Below, piece after piece: positions 16,413 to 26,000 of a DNA stretch of 64,000 nucleotides. The notes under the pieces were generated by a model. That model was not told the origin of the DNA. It saw nothing but the letters and a program-made list of their open reading frames with translations, and ran no database searches. Source of the stretch: G963668655 sp963668655 (GTDB lineage: Bacteria > Myxococcota_A > SURF-8); the NCBI GenBank assembly GCA_963668655.2, contig CAXXPQ010000003.1, positions 186,001 to 250,000 of the forward strand. The letters run 5' to 3'. Position 1 is the stretch's first letter. Each line of letters starts with the position of its first letter. The position numbers and the translations under genes were made by a program.

Positions 16413-16431
16413 TTTTCCCCGGAGGGGAAAA
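16413..16431. other. Palindromic hairpin in divergent intergenic region
   Basis: TTTTCCCC (16413-16420), three-base loop, GGGGAAAA (16424-16431). It sits just upstream of the leftward -35 and about 90 bases before the rightward -35, so it could be an operator shared by the two divergent promoters. Confidence 0.4.
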
Positions 16432-16520
16432 AGCCGCCGTCTTTTTCACTTCCCATAAACCTCGCCGTCCTGGATTTGTAAGACATTGTTTTCACAGCAT
16501 TTATTCCACTTTCTTTCTCG

Positions 16521-16549
16521 TTGACGGAATCCGGTCTATTTGTTATGAT
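16521..16549 (+). promoter_or_regulatory. Strong sigma-70-type promoter of the ATPase-AsmA-CHAT module
   Basis: TTGACG (16521-16526), exact 17-base spacer, TATGAT (16544-16549), about 95 bases before the start at 16644. It is the only good promoter I see before the four co-directional genes that run to 31677, and no intrinsic terminator separates them. Confidence 0.68.
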
Positions 16550-16643
16550 CCCCTACCCCAAGGGAATATTCAGGCGCCTGACGGTCAATTGGGGCGATAC
16601 CATTCGGCCACGACGTTCAACCCGGAAACCGGTTGTCGGAAAG

Positions 16644-18506
16644 ATGATGAATCGACGAAACACGATATCCCGATCTCTTTGGGTCATGGTTTTCCTTCTC
16701 GTTTTCGTATGGCATATCCCTCCATCCGAAGCCCGCAAAACCGATGTCGGCGAAACACAGGCGGCAGGTCTTGCCGAAGCGGAAGGCCTTGCCGAACGGG
16801 AAGTCGAGGTGTTGGAAGAGCAATACAACCAGATGCCGAAGCAGGAGATTCTCCAGCGAAAGGCCGCGCTGACCGAGGAACAGTTTCAACTGAACGTGAA
16901 ATTGAATTCCGAGGAAGGGCAGCGTCCCCCGCTCAGCGACGAATTGAGAAAGAAAATCGCTCGAACCCACATGGAACTGGAGATCATTCATTCCGTACTG
17001 GACGAATCCAACACCCTTACGAAAATCTGGATCCGATACAAAACGCTCATCCAGATTCTGCTCGGCCTGCTGGCCGGCCTGGTCCTGATAACCATTGTTC
17101 AGAAACTCAGAAAAGCCCAGCAAGTCCATGAAATCCTGCCGCCCCTCGACAATCTTGAAAGCGAGCAGAACGGCGCCTCCTCTCTCGGCGTGCATTACAA
17201 GCCGATCAAATCGTCCATCCAGTCCCTGGAAGTGGACGAACAGGCGCTCAGCGGCGAAGGCTCCCGGCACGGTAAAGGCGCCATTCCCATCGGCGACATT
17301 CAGGCCCATGTCGATTCCATGATGCTTGGAAATCCGTCGTCTTATCGGGAACTTCTCGATTTCTTCTTCCAGCAGGCCATCCTCTGGCACGCCAGCGACA
17401 TTCATTTTCATCGCTCCGGAGGATGGTTCGGCATCAAATTCCGGATCGACGGCGAACTTTACGACATTTGCGTCCTGGATCCGTATCGGGAACAAGAAAT
17501 TCTCAATATCATCAAGGTGATGGCTCGTCTGAAAACCTACGAAAACCGCATGACCCAGGAAGGCCGGATGGAATTCCGGTTCGGCAATAAATTATACGAG
17601 TTCCGAATCTCGGTCGCGCCGACCATGGGAACGGAAAAGATCGTCGTCCGAATCTTCGGGGACGATGAGATTTCTTTCGATATCAACCGCCTGGGATTCT
17701 CCATCGATACGACGGAAAGCCTGAAAACGTCTTTGGCGAAACGAAGCGGCTTGATTTTATTGGTCGGACCGGCCGGTTCCGGAAAAACCACCACGATCTA
17801 TTCCTCGCTCAATCATTTAAAAACCGCGATGGGCGGGATGAACATCACGACTCTGGAAGATCCCATCGAGCATTCCCTGGAAGGCATCACCCAGATTCAA
17901 ATCAATCCGATAAAGAACGTCAGTTTCGAAAGCGGTTTCCAGAACCTGCTTCGGATGGACACCGAAGTCATCATGATCGGTGAAATCCGGGACGGCAACG
18001 TGGCCGATCTGGTCATGCGGGCCGGAAATACCGGCCACATGATTATCAGCACGGTGCACAGTTCCACCACGCTCGGGGCGGTGGACCGCATGCTCAGCCT
18101 GGGATGCGATTCCTACAGCCTGCACACCTCGCTTTCGGCCGTTCTGTCTCAGCGGCTGGTCAAACAGGTTTGCGTGCATTGCATGGATGTCTATCAGCCC
18201 GACCCGACGTATGTGAAGAAAGCCCAAAGGATTCTGGGAAATATCGACGTGGAATGGCGGCGCGGAACCGGATGCGAACACTGCATGGGACGCGGATTCC
18301 GAGGACGCATCGTCCTGGATGAACTGATGACCATTCCGGCCGGGAAACGGGAAGATCTGGCTCGGTTGCAGGATCGCAATCAGCGGCGGCGGATTCTATC
18401 CGATCTCATCAATCACACCCTTCTGACGGACGGTGTATTGAAAGCGGCGGCCGGTCTGACCACACTGGAAGATGTTATGGCCGTGGTCGGAGACCAAGCC
18501 TACTGA
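16644..18506 (+). CDS. Membrane-anchored GspE/PilB-type secretion ATPase
   Basis: A 620-residue protein. The C-terminal part is a type II/IV secretion ATPase: Walker A VGPAGSGKTTT (about residue 375), Asp box TTLEDPIEHSLEGITQIQINP, Walker B VIMIGEIRDGNVADLVMRA (about 441), His box MIISTVHSSTT, and a zinc site from CVHC and CEHC (about 509 and 542). The N-terminus is unusual: a hydrophobic signal/anchor (SLWVMVFLLVFVWHIPPSEA), about 85 residues of predicted periplasmic coiled coil (EREVEVLEEQYNQMPKQEIL), and a second membrane helix (LIQILLGLLAGLVLITIVQKL). Typical GspE proteins are soluble. It begins a four-gene module; the next gene is 28 bases away. Start 16644 or the next codon, 16647. Confidence 0.9.
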   Translation: MMNRRNTISRSLWVMVFLLVFVWHIPPSEARKTDVGETQAAGLAEAEGLAEREVEVLEEQYNQMPKQEILQRKAALTEEQFQLNVKLNSEEGQRPPLSDELRKKIARTHMELEIIHSVLDESNTLTKIWIRYKTLIQILLGLLAGLVLITIVQKLRKAQQVHEILPPLDNLESEQNGASSLGVHYKPIKSSIQSLEVDEQALSGEGSRHGKGAIPIGDIQAHVDSMMLGNPSSYRELLDFFFQQAILWHASDIHFHRSGGWFGIKFRIDGELYDICVLDPYREQEILNIIKVMARLKTYENRMTQEGRMEFRFGNKLYEFRISVAPTMGTEKIVVRIFGDDEISFDINRLGFSIDTTESLKTSLAKRSGLILLVGPAGSGKTTTIYSSLNHLKTAMGGMNITTLEDPIEHSLEGITQIQINPIKNVSFESGFQNLLRMDTEVIMIGEIRDGNVADLVMRAGNTGHMIISTVHSSTTLGAVDRMLSLGCDSYSLHTSLSAVLSQRLVKQVCVHCMDVYQPDPTYVKKAQRILGNIDVEWRRGTGCEHCMGRGFRGRIVLDELMTIPAGKREDLARLQDRNQRRRILSDLINHTLLTDGVLKAAAGLTTLEDVMAVVGDQAY

Positions 18507-18523
18507 CAACTGGACCCGCATTC

Positions 18524-18537
18524 AGGAGCATACCTTG
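18524..18537 (+). promoter_or_regulatory. RBS and TTG start of the AsmA-like gene
   Basis: AGGAG (18524-18528) lies six bases before TTG at 18535-18537. The in-frame ATG at 18472 overlaps the upstream ATPase gene and has no such RBS, so TTG is the better start. Confidence 0.75.
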
Positions 18538-21500
18538 AGCGATCCCCTAAAAGACAATCAAAACGTTCCGCATCCTCCGGATGTCCCGGAGACGATTCGC
18601 GACGAGAACACCCGGGTTCTGGATAGCGAAAGCCTGCGCGAAAAACCGCAGGGGGCCGTGAAAAAAACGGGAGGCGGCACACGAAACGGCGGGCCGCCTT
18701 CCGGTCCGAAAGCCCCCCTGCCTCTGCGGCTCATTTTTCTGTTGCTCAAAGCCCTTGTCGTTCTCGTGGGCGGCCTGTTCGCCTTGATTTACCTGGTTCT
18801 CTTTATCGTCATCTTTTTCTTCCCCATCAACACGGTCAAGGACATCGCCCTGGAAGAAGCCCGCGGCATGCTGAACCAGGAAATCAACATCGGAGACATA
18901 AGCCTTAACCTTCTGACCGGCCTCGATATCAACGATATCTATCTCGGACCGCCGAAGGGCTATACGAAACCGATCTTCACCATGAAGAGGATCGCCGTTC
19001 ATTACAGTCTGTGGGGGCTTCCTTTCGGGCAGGTCACCGTGGAGGAAATCCTGCTGGATTCTCCCCACGCCAACGTGGAAACCATCGATGGCAAGATGAA
19101 CGTGCTGGCCATGCTGGACAATCTTCCCAAGGGGGAGGAAAAGCCGGAGGAACCAGAGCCCGAACCCGAGCCGGAACCCGAAACGCCCGGCGAACCTTCC
19201 GATTTCAAGATCGTTCTCGAACGTTTCGACCTGAAGAACGTCTCCGCCTGGGCCGACACGGGAGCGCAACTCGTCGATTTCAAGAAACTCGGCCTGCACG
19301 TCGCGGGACATTTCAGCCAGATCGACAGCCATTTTGATGTCGGCCTGAAAATCGAAGGCGACGATCCGGAAGCCGCCAACATTCACTTCGAACAGACCGA
19401 TCCCATGCCCGCGAAAGCGGATATCCTTCTGGCGCTGGGCATCGATATCGCGGCGGATCACGTCCTGGAGCCGAAGGCGGACGTGAACGTCAACCTGCGG
19501 GTGGCGACCAAAAAACTCGAAACCGAATGGGATCTGAAACCCGTTGACCTGCGAGTGGGAATCCAGACCACGGCCGATATGAAAGAGGACTACGCCGACC
19601 TGAAATCCCTGGCCGTGCATTTCAATGATGAACAACTCATCAAGCTGAATGCCTACCTGAAGGGACTGTTGGAACAGAAATCCGTGAATCTTCTTCTGGA
19701 AAAACTCCATCTCCCCCTGGACACCTTCGCGCCCTATGCCAAGGCCTTCGTTTCCGGCGTGGATTTCGGGGGATCGATTTCCATCGACAAGCTCGCCGTC
19801 AAGGGCGACGTTCCCAAACTTCTGGAACAGGGGCTTCCCGAATTGAACGGGACGGTGAACATCGAGAACGTCTGGGCCGATTACGCTCCGGAAAAAGCCA
19901 GAATTCGCGGTTTGAACATGAATCTGGGGCTGGAAACGCGCCCGGTGGAAAGCGCCAACGGCCTGGAAGAACCCGCGTTGAAGGCGGCGGGAAACATCGG
20001 GATTCAGTCCGCCGGCGTTCCCATGGCCGGAATCGAGGATTTCAAGCTGGACCTGGACGTACGCGCCAACGGACTGGAACTGAGCCAGGCCCTGGCGAAG
20101 ATCAAATTGGACATCCCGAAGATCGTCTACAACGATCCGAAAATGGGGCAGGCCCGGATCTCCCTCGGAACGGATATCGAAGCCGGAGGAAACATCGTCG
20201 CGGGAGAATTCAACGTGGATCACGTGGATGTCTCCGTGGCGGATGTCATCAAATTGCACCTGGACGCCGAGGCCTCGGTGGACCAGGCCACCCAGGCCGT
20301 ACGGCATTATCGCGTGGCCCTGAATCTGGATCCGATCTCCTTTCCGAAACTGATCCGCCTGGCCCCTCCGGGAGCACGGCGCATGATCCCGAAGATGGAT
20401 CTTTCCGGCTCGCTGGGCCTGCGGGTGGCCTCCTCCGGCTCCGTTCCTCCCGGCGTGGGCGATCCGTTCAAACTCCCCGTGGAACTGGAAACCGTAATCG
20501 AACTGGCCGGAATTTCCGTGAACTATCCGGACCAACAGGTGTCGCTGAAAAACTTCGGCGGCCAGATCACGGTCAAGGGAAAGCCGTCGGACATGGCCGT
20601 TACGGGAGAACTCCATCTGGATCATCTTGAAAAGCCGGATCAGTTCGCCACGCTGAAAGGACTGGGAATTCCCATCGATATCCACTATACCCCGGAAAAG
20701 GCGGACATCAACATCGGCGTGGAGATTGCGCATCTGAAGAAAGAAGACCAGGCCGCCCAGATGGAAGGACTGAAAGTATCCGTGAATGCGGGCGCTTACG
20801 GAAATCTGCTGAAGAAAAAGCTTCAGAAGCTCACGGGCGGTATCGGGGTGGACATCGATCACATCACCTATGCCAAGGAAGTCACGACGAAGGTGAACGG
20901 GGAGCATTTGAAGCTGGACTTCGATTACCTTCAGGACAAAAAGGAAGGAAACCTCAAGTTTTCCTTCGGAATCGACGACATGGCCGTTCCCGAACAGGCC
21001 ACCCACATCAAGGGATTCCTGTTTTCCATCGGAGCGCAGGTCCAGGGCGTGGACATTCCCATCGTTCCCAATCCGGACCAGCACGCGGAGCTGGCCTGGG
21101 TCAGCATGGACATGGATATCGATTCCATCGAGAAATCCGACGCGCTGCCCGAACCGCTTCTGGGAACGAACCTGCGTTCGCGTCTGCTGCTGCACGACAT
21201 GCGGGACGCCGACCTGGAAAAGTTCGTTTTCCTCATCCCCACGCTGGGCGTGAAGTACGAAATGTCCGGAAAGGTCTGGGGCGTTCTGAACAAGAAGCTC
21301 GAACCGCCCAATTTCAAGAACGTCTGGCCGGAGTTCGACGTCCAGCTTTTCGCCGGTATCGATCTTCCCGAAAAGAGGCATCTCATCGGCGGCCTGGACA
21401 TGCAGGGGCTGGCCGGAATCAAAGCCCGCGCCCGTTCGCTTCCGGACAATTTCGCGCGCATGGAAGGCGCTATCGTGGCCAAGGACTTCTACCTGTGGAA

Positions 21501-22434
21501 CAAGTCGAAGGGGGAAAAGGAATACCCGGACGGCCGCAAGGAACCCACGTCGATGTACCTGCGCCTGAAGGATTTCGACGCCGACGTGCCCCTGATCCAA
21601 CTGGTCAACCTGGAATCCATGGCGCCGGTGGAAGCGAAGGGGAACATCTTCGAGCAAGGCTCGCGAAACGTCCTGTACGACGTTATGCGCCATTATATGA
21701 AACGAAACGCGAACTTCCACATCGACCAGATCGCCGTGACGATGACCGAGGGTGCGACCATGAAAAACGTCGCCGTGGATGAAGTCGCCCTGGACATGAT
21801 CTACAACGACAACACGTTTTCCATCGACCGCATGTACCTGGGCCTGCTGGGCGGCGGTATCACGGGAGCGCTCCAGGCGCAGATCGCCGCGCTGCCCCCC
21901 GCCCCCCTGGACGTCCGCATCCATTTCGAAAACCAGATCACCGGCGTCAACCTGGCGCGCCTGACCGAAACGGACGAGAAAAAGATCACGCCGGAAACGG
22001 AAATCTCCACCCTGGTCAATCTGAACTTCGGGTTGAGGGACCGCTTCGTGGAAGGACGGGTGGATATCACCAAGCTCAGCCTGAAACAACTGGACAAGAT
22101 GCTGAAGTTCCTCGACCCGGACGGCAAGGATCCCAACGTGCAAAACAACCGGGATCTCATCAACTCCTGGTACATCAACATGGTCAATCCCCAGGTCAAG
22201 CTGGTTTCCATGTGGATCAAGTACGGAAACCTGAACCTTGACATCAACATGGACGCCTGGTTCTTCGTGGGAACGATTCTGAAAAACACCCTGAAAAACA
22301 GCCGCATCCGGCGTTTGAACATCATGCCGATCCTGAATCAGTTCCTTCCCCCGGACAAACCGGTGGAAGAGGAAACGGCGGCCGAAGCTTCCGACGGAGA
22401 AGAAGCGCCGCAGGCCGCCGGAAGCGGAGGATGA
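18535..22434 (+). CDS. Large AsmA/YdbH-like envelope protein
   Basis: A 1,299-residue protein from a TTG start. About 65 Pro/charged residues inside the cell precede one long membrane helix (LKALVVLVGGLFALIYLVLFIVIFFF), then INTVKDIALEEARGMLNQEINIGDISLNLLTGLDINDIYLG, the canonical N-terminus of AsmA-like proteins. A Glu-Pro spacer (EPEPEPEPEPETP, about residue 205) separates it from roughly 1,000 residues of repeating amphipathic beta strands, as in the hydrophobic-groove bridges YdbH, TamB and YhdP, which move phospholipid between membranes. The following gene is a DUF1318 lipoprotein, the ydbL-type partner of ydbH, which supports the YdbH-like reading. The C-terminus is Glu/Ala-rich and low complexity. 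Confidence 0.83.
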   Translation: MSDPLKDNQNVPHPPDVPETIRDENTRVLDSESLREKPQGAVKKTGGGTRNGGPPSGPKAPLPLRLIFLLLKALVVLVGGLFALIYLVLFIVIFFFPINTVKDIALEEARGMLNQEINIGDISLNLLTGLDINDIYLGPPKGYTKPIFTMKRIAVHYSLWGLPFGQVTVEEILLDSPHANVETIDGKMNVLAMLDNLPKGEEKPEEPEPEPEPEPETPGEPSDFKIVLERFDLKNVSAWADTGAQLVDFKKLGLHVAGHFSQIDSHFDVGLKIEGDDPEAANIHFEQTDPMPAKADILLALGIDIAADHVLEPKADVNVNLRVATKKLETEWDLKPVDLRVGIQTTADMKEDYADLKSLAVHFNDEQLIKLNAYLKGLLEQKSVNLLLEKLHLPLDTFAPYAKAFVSGVDFGGSISIDKLAVKGDVPKLLEQGLPELNGTVNIENVWADYAPEKARIRGLNMNLGLETRPVESANGLEEPALKAAGNIGIQSAGVPMAGIEDFKLDLDVRANGLELSQALAKIKLDIPKIVYNDPKMGQARISLGTDIEAGGNIVAGEFNVDHVDVSVADVIKLHLDAEASVDQATQAVRHYRVALNLDPISFPKLIRLAPPGARRMIPKMDLSGSLGLRVASSGSVPPGVGDPFKLPVELETVIELAGISVNYPDQQVSLKNFGGQITVKGKPSDMAVTGELHLDHLEKPDQFATLKGLGIPIDIHYTPEKADINIGVEIAHLKKEDQAAQMEGLKVSVNAGAYGNLLKKKLQKLTGGIGVDIDHITYAKEVTTKVNGEHLKLDFDYLQDKKEGNLKFSFGIDDMAVPEQATHIKGFLFSIGAQVQGVDIPIVPNPDQHAELAWVSMDMDIDSIEKSDALPEPLLGTNLRSRLLLHDMRDADLEKFVFLIPTLGVKYEMSGKVWGVLNKKLEPPNFKNVWPEFDVQLFAGIDLPEKRHLIGGLDMQGLAGIKARARSLPDNFARMEGAIVAKDFYLWNKSKGEKEYPDGRKEPTSMYLRLKDFDADVPLIQLVNLESMAPVEAKGNIFEQGSRNVLYDVMRHYMKRNANFHIDQIAVTMTEGATMKNVAVDEVALDMIYNDNTFSIDRMYLGLLGGGITGALQAQIAALPPAPLDVRIHFENQITGVNLARLTETDEKKITPETEISTLVNLNFGLRDRFVEGRVDITKLSLKQLDKMLKFLDPDGKDPNVQNNRDLINSWYINMVNPQVKLVSMWIKYGNLNLDINMDAWFFVGTILKNTLKNSRIRRLNIMPILNQFLPPDKPVEEETAAEASDGEEAPQAAGSGG

Positions 22435-22496
22435 CTCCGCGCTCGCACGAATGAACGATTCCCGGTTATCCGGAAAATTTGAGAAGAGAGGACGTT

Positions 22497-23069
22497 ATGC
22501 AAAGAAAAGGTCGCTGGATCGGATTGGTTGTCCTGCTTCTGGGACTGCCCTTCGTGACGAACTGCATCAGTCTGAAAATGGTTTCGGTGGATCAGAAAAC
22601 CGAGCTGGAAAACCAGATTCTGGGATCCATCGGGGAATTGCAGAAAGATCTGGCCATGACGGCTTCCGTTCGCGGCGACGGCCAGAAGGAAAAGGCCATT
22701 CCCGACGCCCACCGGGAGGCGCTGATGGCCATGATGAACCGGCAGTTCAACCTCGACGACGTAAACGACCTGAAGGCCCGGCAGGCCGCCGGGGAGAATC
22801 TGAAAGGACTGCTGACGTTTTTCGAGAACGAACGCACCCGGAACGATCCGAATTACAAAGCCCTGGCCAAGCGCATCATCGAGGCGGAAAACAAGGACCG
22901 CACCGTCATCATGCGCCGGGTGCTGAGCATCAACCCGAACCTCACGGACAAGGATTTTCCCATCGTTCAGAACATGATGTACAAACTGAACGTCCAGGGA
23001 AGCCCGCCGGGCGTGAAAATCCAGAAGGAATCGGGAGAATGGGACACCAAACCGAAACCCGTCGAATGA
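22497..23069 (+). CDS. DUF1318 (YdbL-like) lipoprotein
   Basis: A 190-residue lipoprotein: signal IGLVVLLLGLPFVTNC with Cys23 as the lipidation site. After ISLKMVSVDQKTELENQILGS, typical of long deltaproteobacterial DUF1318 proteins, comes YKALAKRIIEAENKDRTVIMRRV and the end PPGVKIQKESGEW, which corresponds to the PGxYVQDxxGxW ending of YdbL. In E. coli ydbH-ynbE-ydbL encode an AsmA-like bridge, an outer-membrane lipoprotein and a periplasmic helper. Here one lipoprotein appears to combine the latter two roles (inference). Start 22497 follows GAGG; gap to the AsmA-like gene is 62 bases and to the CHAT gene 28. Confidence 0.78.
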   Translation: MQRKGRWIGLVVLLLGLPFVTNCISLKMVSVDQKTELENQILGSIGELQKDLAMTASVRGDGQKEKAIPDAHREALMAMMNRQFNLDDVNDLKARQAAGENLKGLLTFFENERTRNDPNYKALAKRIIEAENKDRTVIMRRVLSINPNLTDKDFPIVQNMMYKLNVQGSPPGVKIQKESGEWDTKPKPVE

Positions 23070-23097
23070 CACCGCCGCATCGGACGAGGAAACGATC

Positions 23098-26000
23098 ATG
23101 ACCGTTTCGCGAAACCTTCGCGCTTTTTTAATCGCCTGCTCGGGAATTCTGCTCCCGGCGTTGCTGTTCGCGGGTTGCTCCGGAGGACGTAGCTGGTTCG
23201 GACCCAAAATTTTGCTGGACGAGTTCAAATTGCAGCCCGTCAAGCAGGAAATCGCCGAACCGACTCACCTGACCCGATTCACCACGGACGAATTTTACGG
23301 ACGAATCTCCCCCGACGGGCTGAGCCTCGTATACGTAAGCAACCAGAAAGGCAGCCCGGACATCTGGTTGAAAGACCTGACCACCGGCATTCCCGAACGC
23401 CTGACCGACCATGTGGCCGTGGACACCATGCCGTCGTTTTCCCCGGACGGAAAGTCCATTCTGTTCGTCTCCATGCGCTCGGATGTCACGGGCGATGTCT
23501 ATTTGCAGAAAATCGGGGACGACGAACCCGAGCCGTTGACGGATCGCAAAACGGCGGACAGCTATCCCGTTTTCGCTCCGGACGGGGAAAGCTTCTTCAT
23601 GTCCAGCGGACCGGAAGGAAAACAACAGGTCGTCCGGTACTGGCTGAAGCAGAAGCGTTTCGAGAAACTGGGGGGCGTCGGTTCCACCCATCCGGCGGTC
23701 AGTCCTGACGGACAATACCTGGCCTTCGTGGAGCCGAATGAAGAAAAGGTCAATGAACTGGTACTCTTGCACCTTTCCAGCCGCAAGAAGAAAACCGTCA
23801 CCGCCGAGGGATACCAGTGCGGTTTCCCCTCCTTTTCCCCGGACGGAAAACGGCTTTTCTTCGTACGTTTTTACTATACCCAGCCCGGCTCGCTTCTGGA
23901 CGGCAACGAAAACGGCACCGTCTGGAGCGTTCCCACGAACCTGGCCTGGAAACTCCCGCCCTCCAAGGTGCGTGATAAAATGGTCCAGGTAACCTCCGGC
24001 CGCATGAACCACCTGTTCCTCCAGGCCCATGCCAACGGGCTGGTCTACACCACGAAACAGGACAACAACCTGGATGTCTGGATGCAGCCGTTCACCGGGC
24101 TTTTCCCGGAGTTCAAATCTCCGGACCAGGCGCTGGCTTTCGCCCTGTCGCTGGAGGACGATTTCGATCGCCTCATCGCGCTTCGAAAATTGTCGCGTTT
24201 CAAAAACGCCCCGGAATACCAGGAATCCCTGTATCGCGCCTCGCTGATCGAACGCCGAAACCAGTGGTATTTCAAACAGAAAGACAGCCTGGACGAGTTG
24301 AACGCGCTTTCCACGCCCTATGGCGATTTCCAGGGACTGGCCAAGGTGGATCTGGCCGTATGGGACACGGAAAGCACCCAGGGGCTCCAGGTGAAAACCG
24401 GCGTGCGCCTGCAACCGGAACAAATTTCCCGGGCGCTGGATCAACTGAAAACCGTCGGAACGGAATACGGCCACAACCCCCACGTGTCCGCTTATGTCCA
24501 GCTCCGACAGGGAGACATGCTCCGTATCCAAGGACAGGATATCCAGGCGATATCCGCTTACGAAACCGTTCTCAACGAGTATCCGGATCAGCGCGAGGAA
24601 GGCGTCCAGGCCAAGATCCGGCTCGGCGAGATCTTCAGCAGCATCCGCGCCCGGGATCTCCAGGTGCGCTACTATCTGACGCTCTTCAAGCAATACCCGG
24701 AATTCGAGGACTGGCTGCGCCTGACCATCGAAAACATCGTCCAGGAATACCGCCGGGAACTGCGGCAGATTCCGGAGATCCATGCCCTGCTGAACCCGCC
24801 CGAGTTCGACGCCGACCGCCGCCGCATCCCGGAAAAAATCCGTCAGCAACAGATCGCCAGGGGTGTGGCGAAGGTGGACGAACGCCTTGTCGATCAGCTT
24901 CGCGCGCTGATCGACGTCAACCCGGACAATCCCCTGCTGGGATCGGTCCTTCAATTCAAGATCGGAAAGATCTACGAAAGCCAAAAGCGTCTGGATCTGG
25001 CCGCCCGCGCCATGCAGCAAATCGTGAACGCCTACCCGGAACGGAAGCGGGAAGTCACCCAGGCTACGTTCCAACTGGGCGATTACGCTCTGAAGATTTC
25101 AGAGGATTTGCGGGACAAGGGACGCTTCAACGAAGCGGCCGGGTATTACTCGGAAGCCCTGAGCTATTACGAGAACATCACGAAGATGTATCCGCCCAAG
25201 CACCGCCATCACAGAAAGGCCCGGAAGGAATTCCTTTCCCTGGCGCTTCTGAAGGCCGGCCTGGAGGAACGCCAGGGCGACTGGGTTTCCGCGATGAAGA
25301 GCTATCAGAAGGTGGCGGACTTCGATCCCGGCGTCATTCAAGCTCAGCGAAAAATCATCTTTTACGGCGTTCGAAACGGGAAATACGACAAATTGGAAGA
25401 AGCCTTCGAGGAAATGATCGACAAGGATTCCACCGATTTCGTCGGCCATTATTGTCTGGGCTATCTGCTGACCTGGAAGCCGGATCTCGACGAAGGCGAC
25501 CTGGACGACGCGGAAGAAGAACTGCTCATCGCCATGGCGTTGAACTCCCAGTCTCCCTACACCTATCTCACTCTGGGCTGGATCTACGAGATGCGGGAGG
25601 CGGTTTTCGGTGATATTTCATCGGGTTGGATCGAAGAATCCATCGATGCCTACGACCGCGCCTATCGTACCAACGACCGCCGTGCGGATCTTCAGACGGA
25701 AGCCGATATCCTGATTAATCTGGGCAACGTTTTCGCTCAACTGGGAAATACCTGGCGGTACGCCTATGATAAGTACAAGGAAAGAGTCGGCCTGAAGCTT
25801 CCTTTCCTGGACAAGAAACGAGAGGCGCTCTTTTACGTTCGCTACGGCCGGGCCGCCTTCAACCTGGATGAATACGAGGAAGCCTCCGTCTATTTCGAAC
25901 GTTCCCTGGAACTGGCCCGGAAGTTCAAACTCCGTGAGCTGGAAGCCGAACTGATCGCCCGACTCGCCTTGAATTACCAGATGCAGGGACGCTACGACAC

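Noticed and set aside
16644..18506. Calling the ATPase gspE or pilB of a normal T2SS/T4P
   Set aside because: No gspF/pilC, pilin or secretin gene is nearby and its N-terminus is membrane-anchored.
18547..22143. A 1,198-codon open frame on the minus strand opposite the AsmA-like gene
   Set aside because: It is antisense to a convincing gene, has His/Gln/Asp-rich composition typical of a shadow frame, and shows no domain or RBS.
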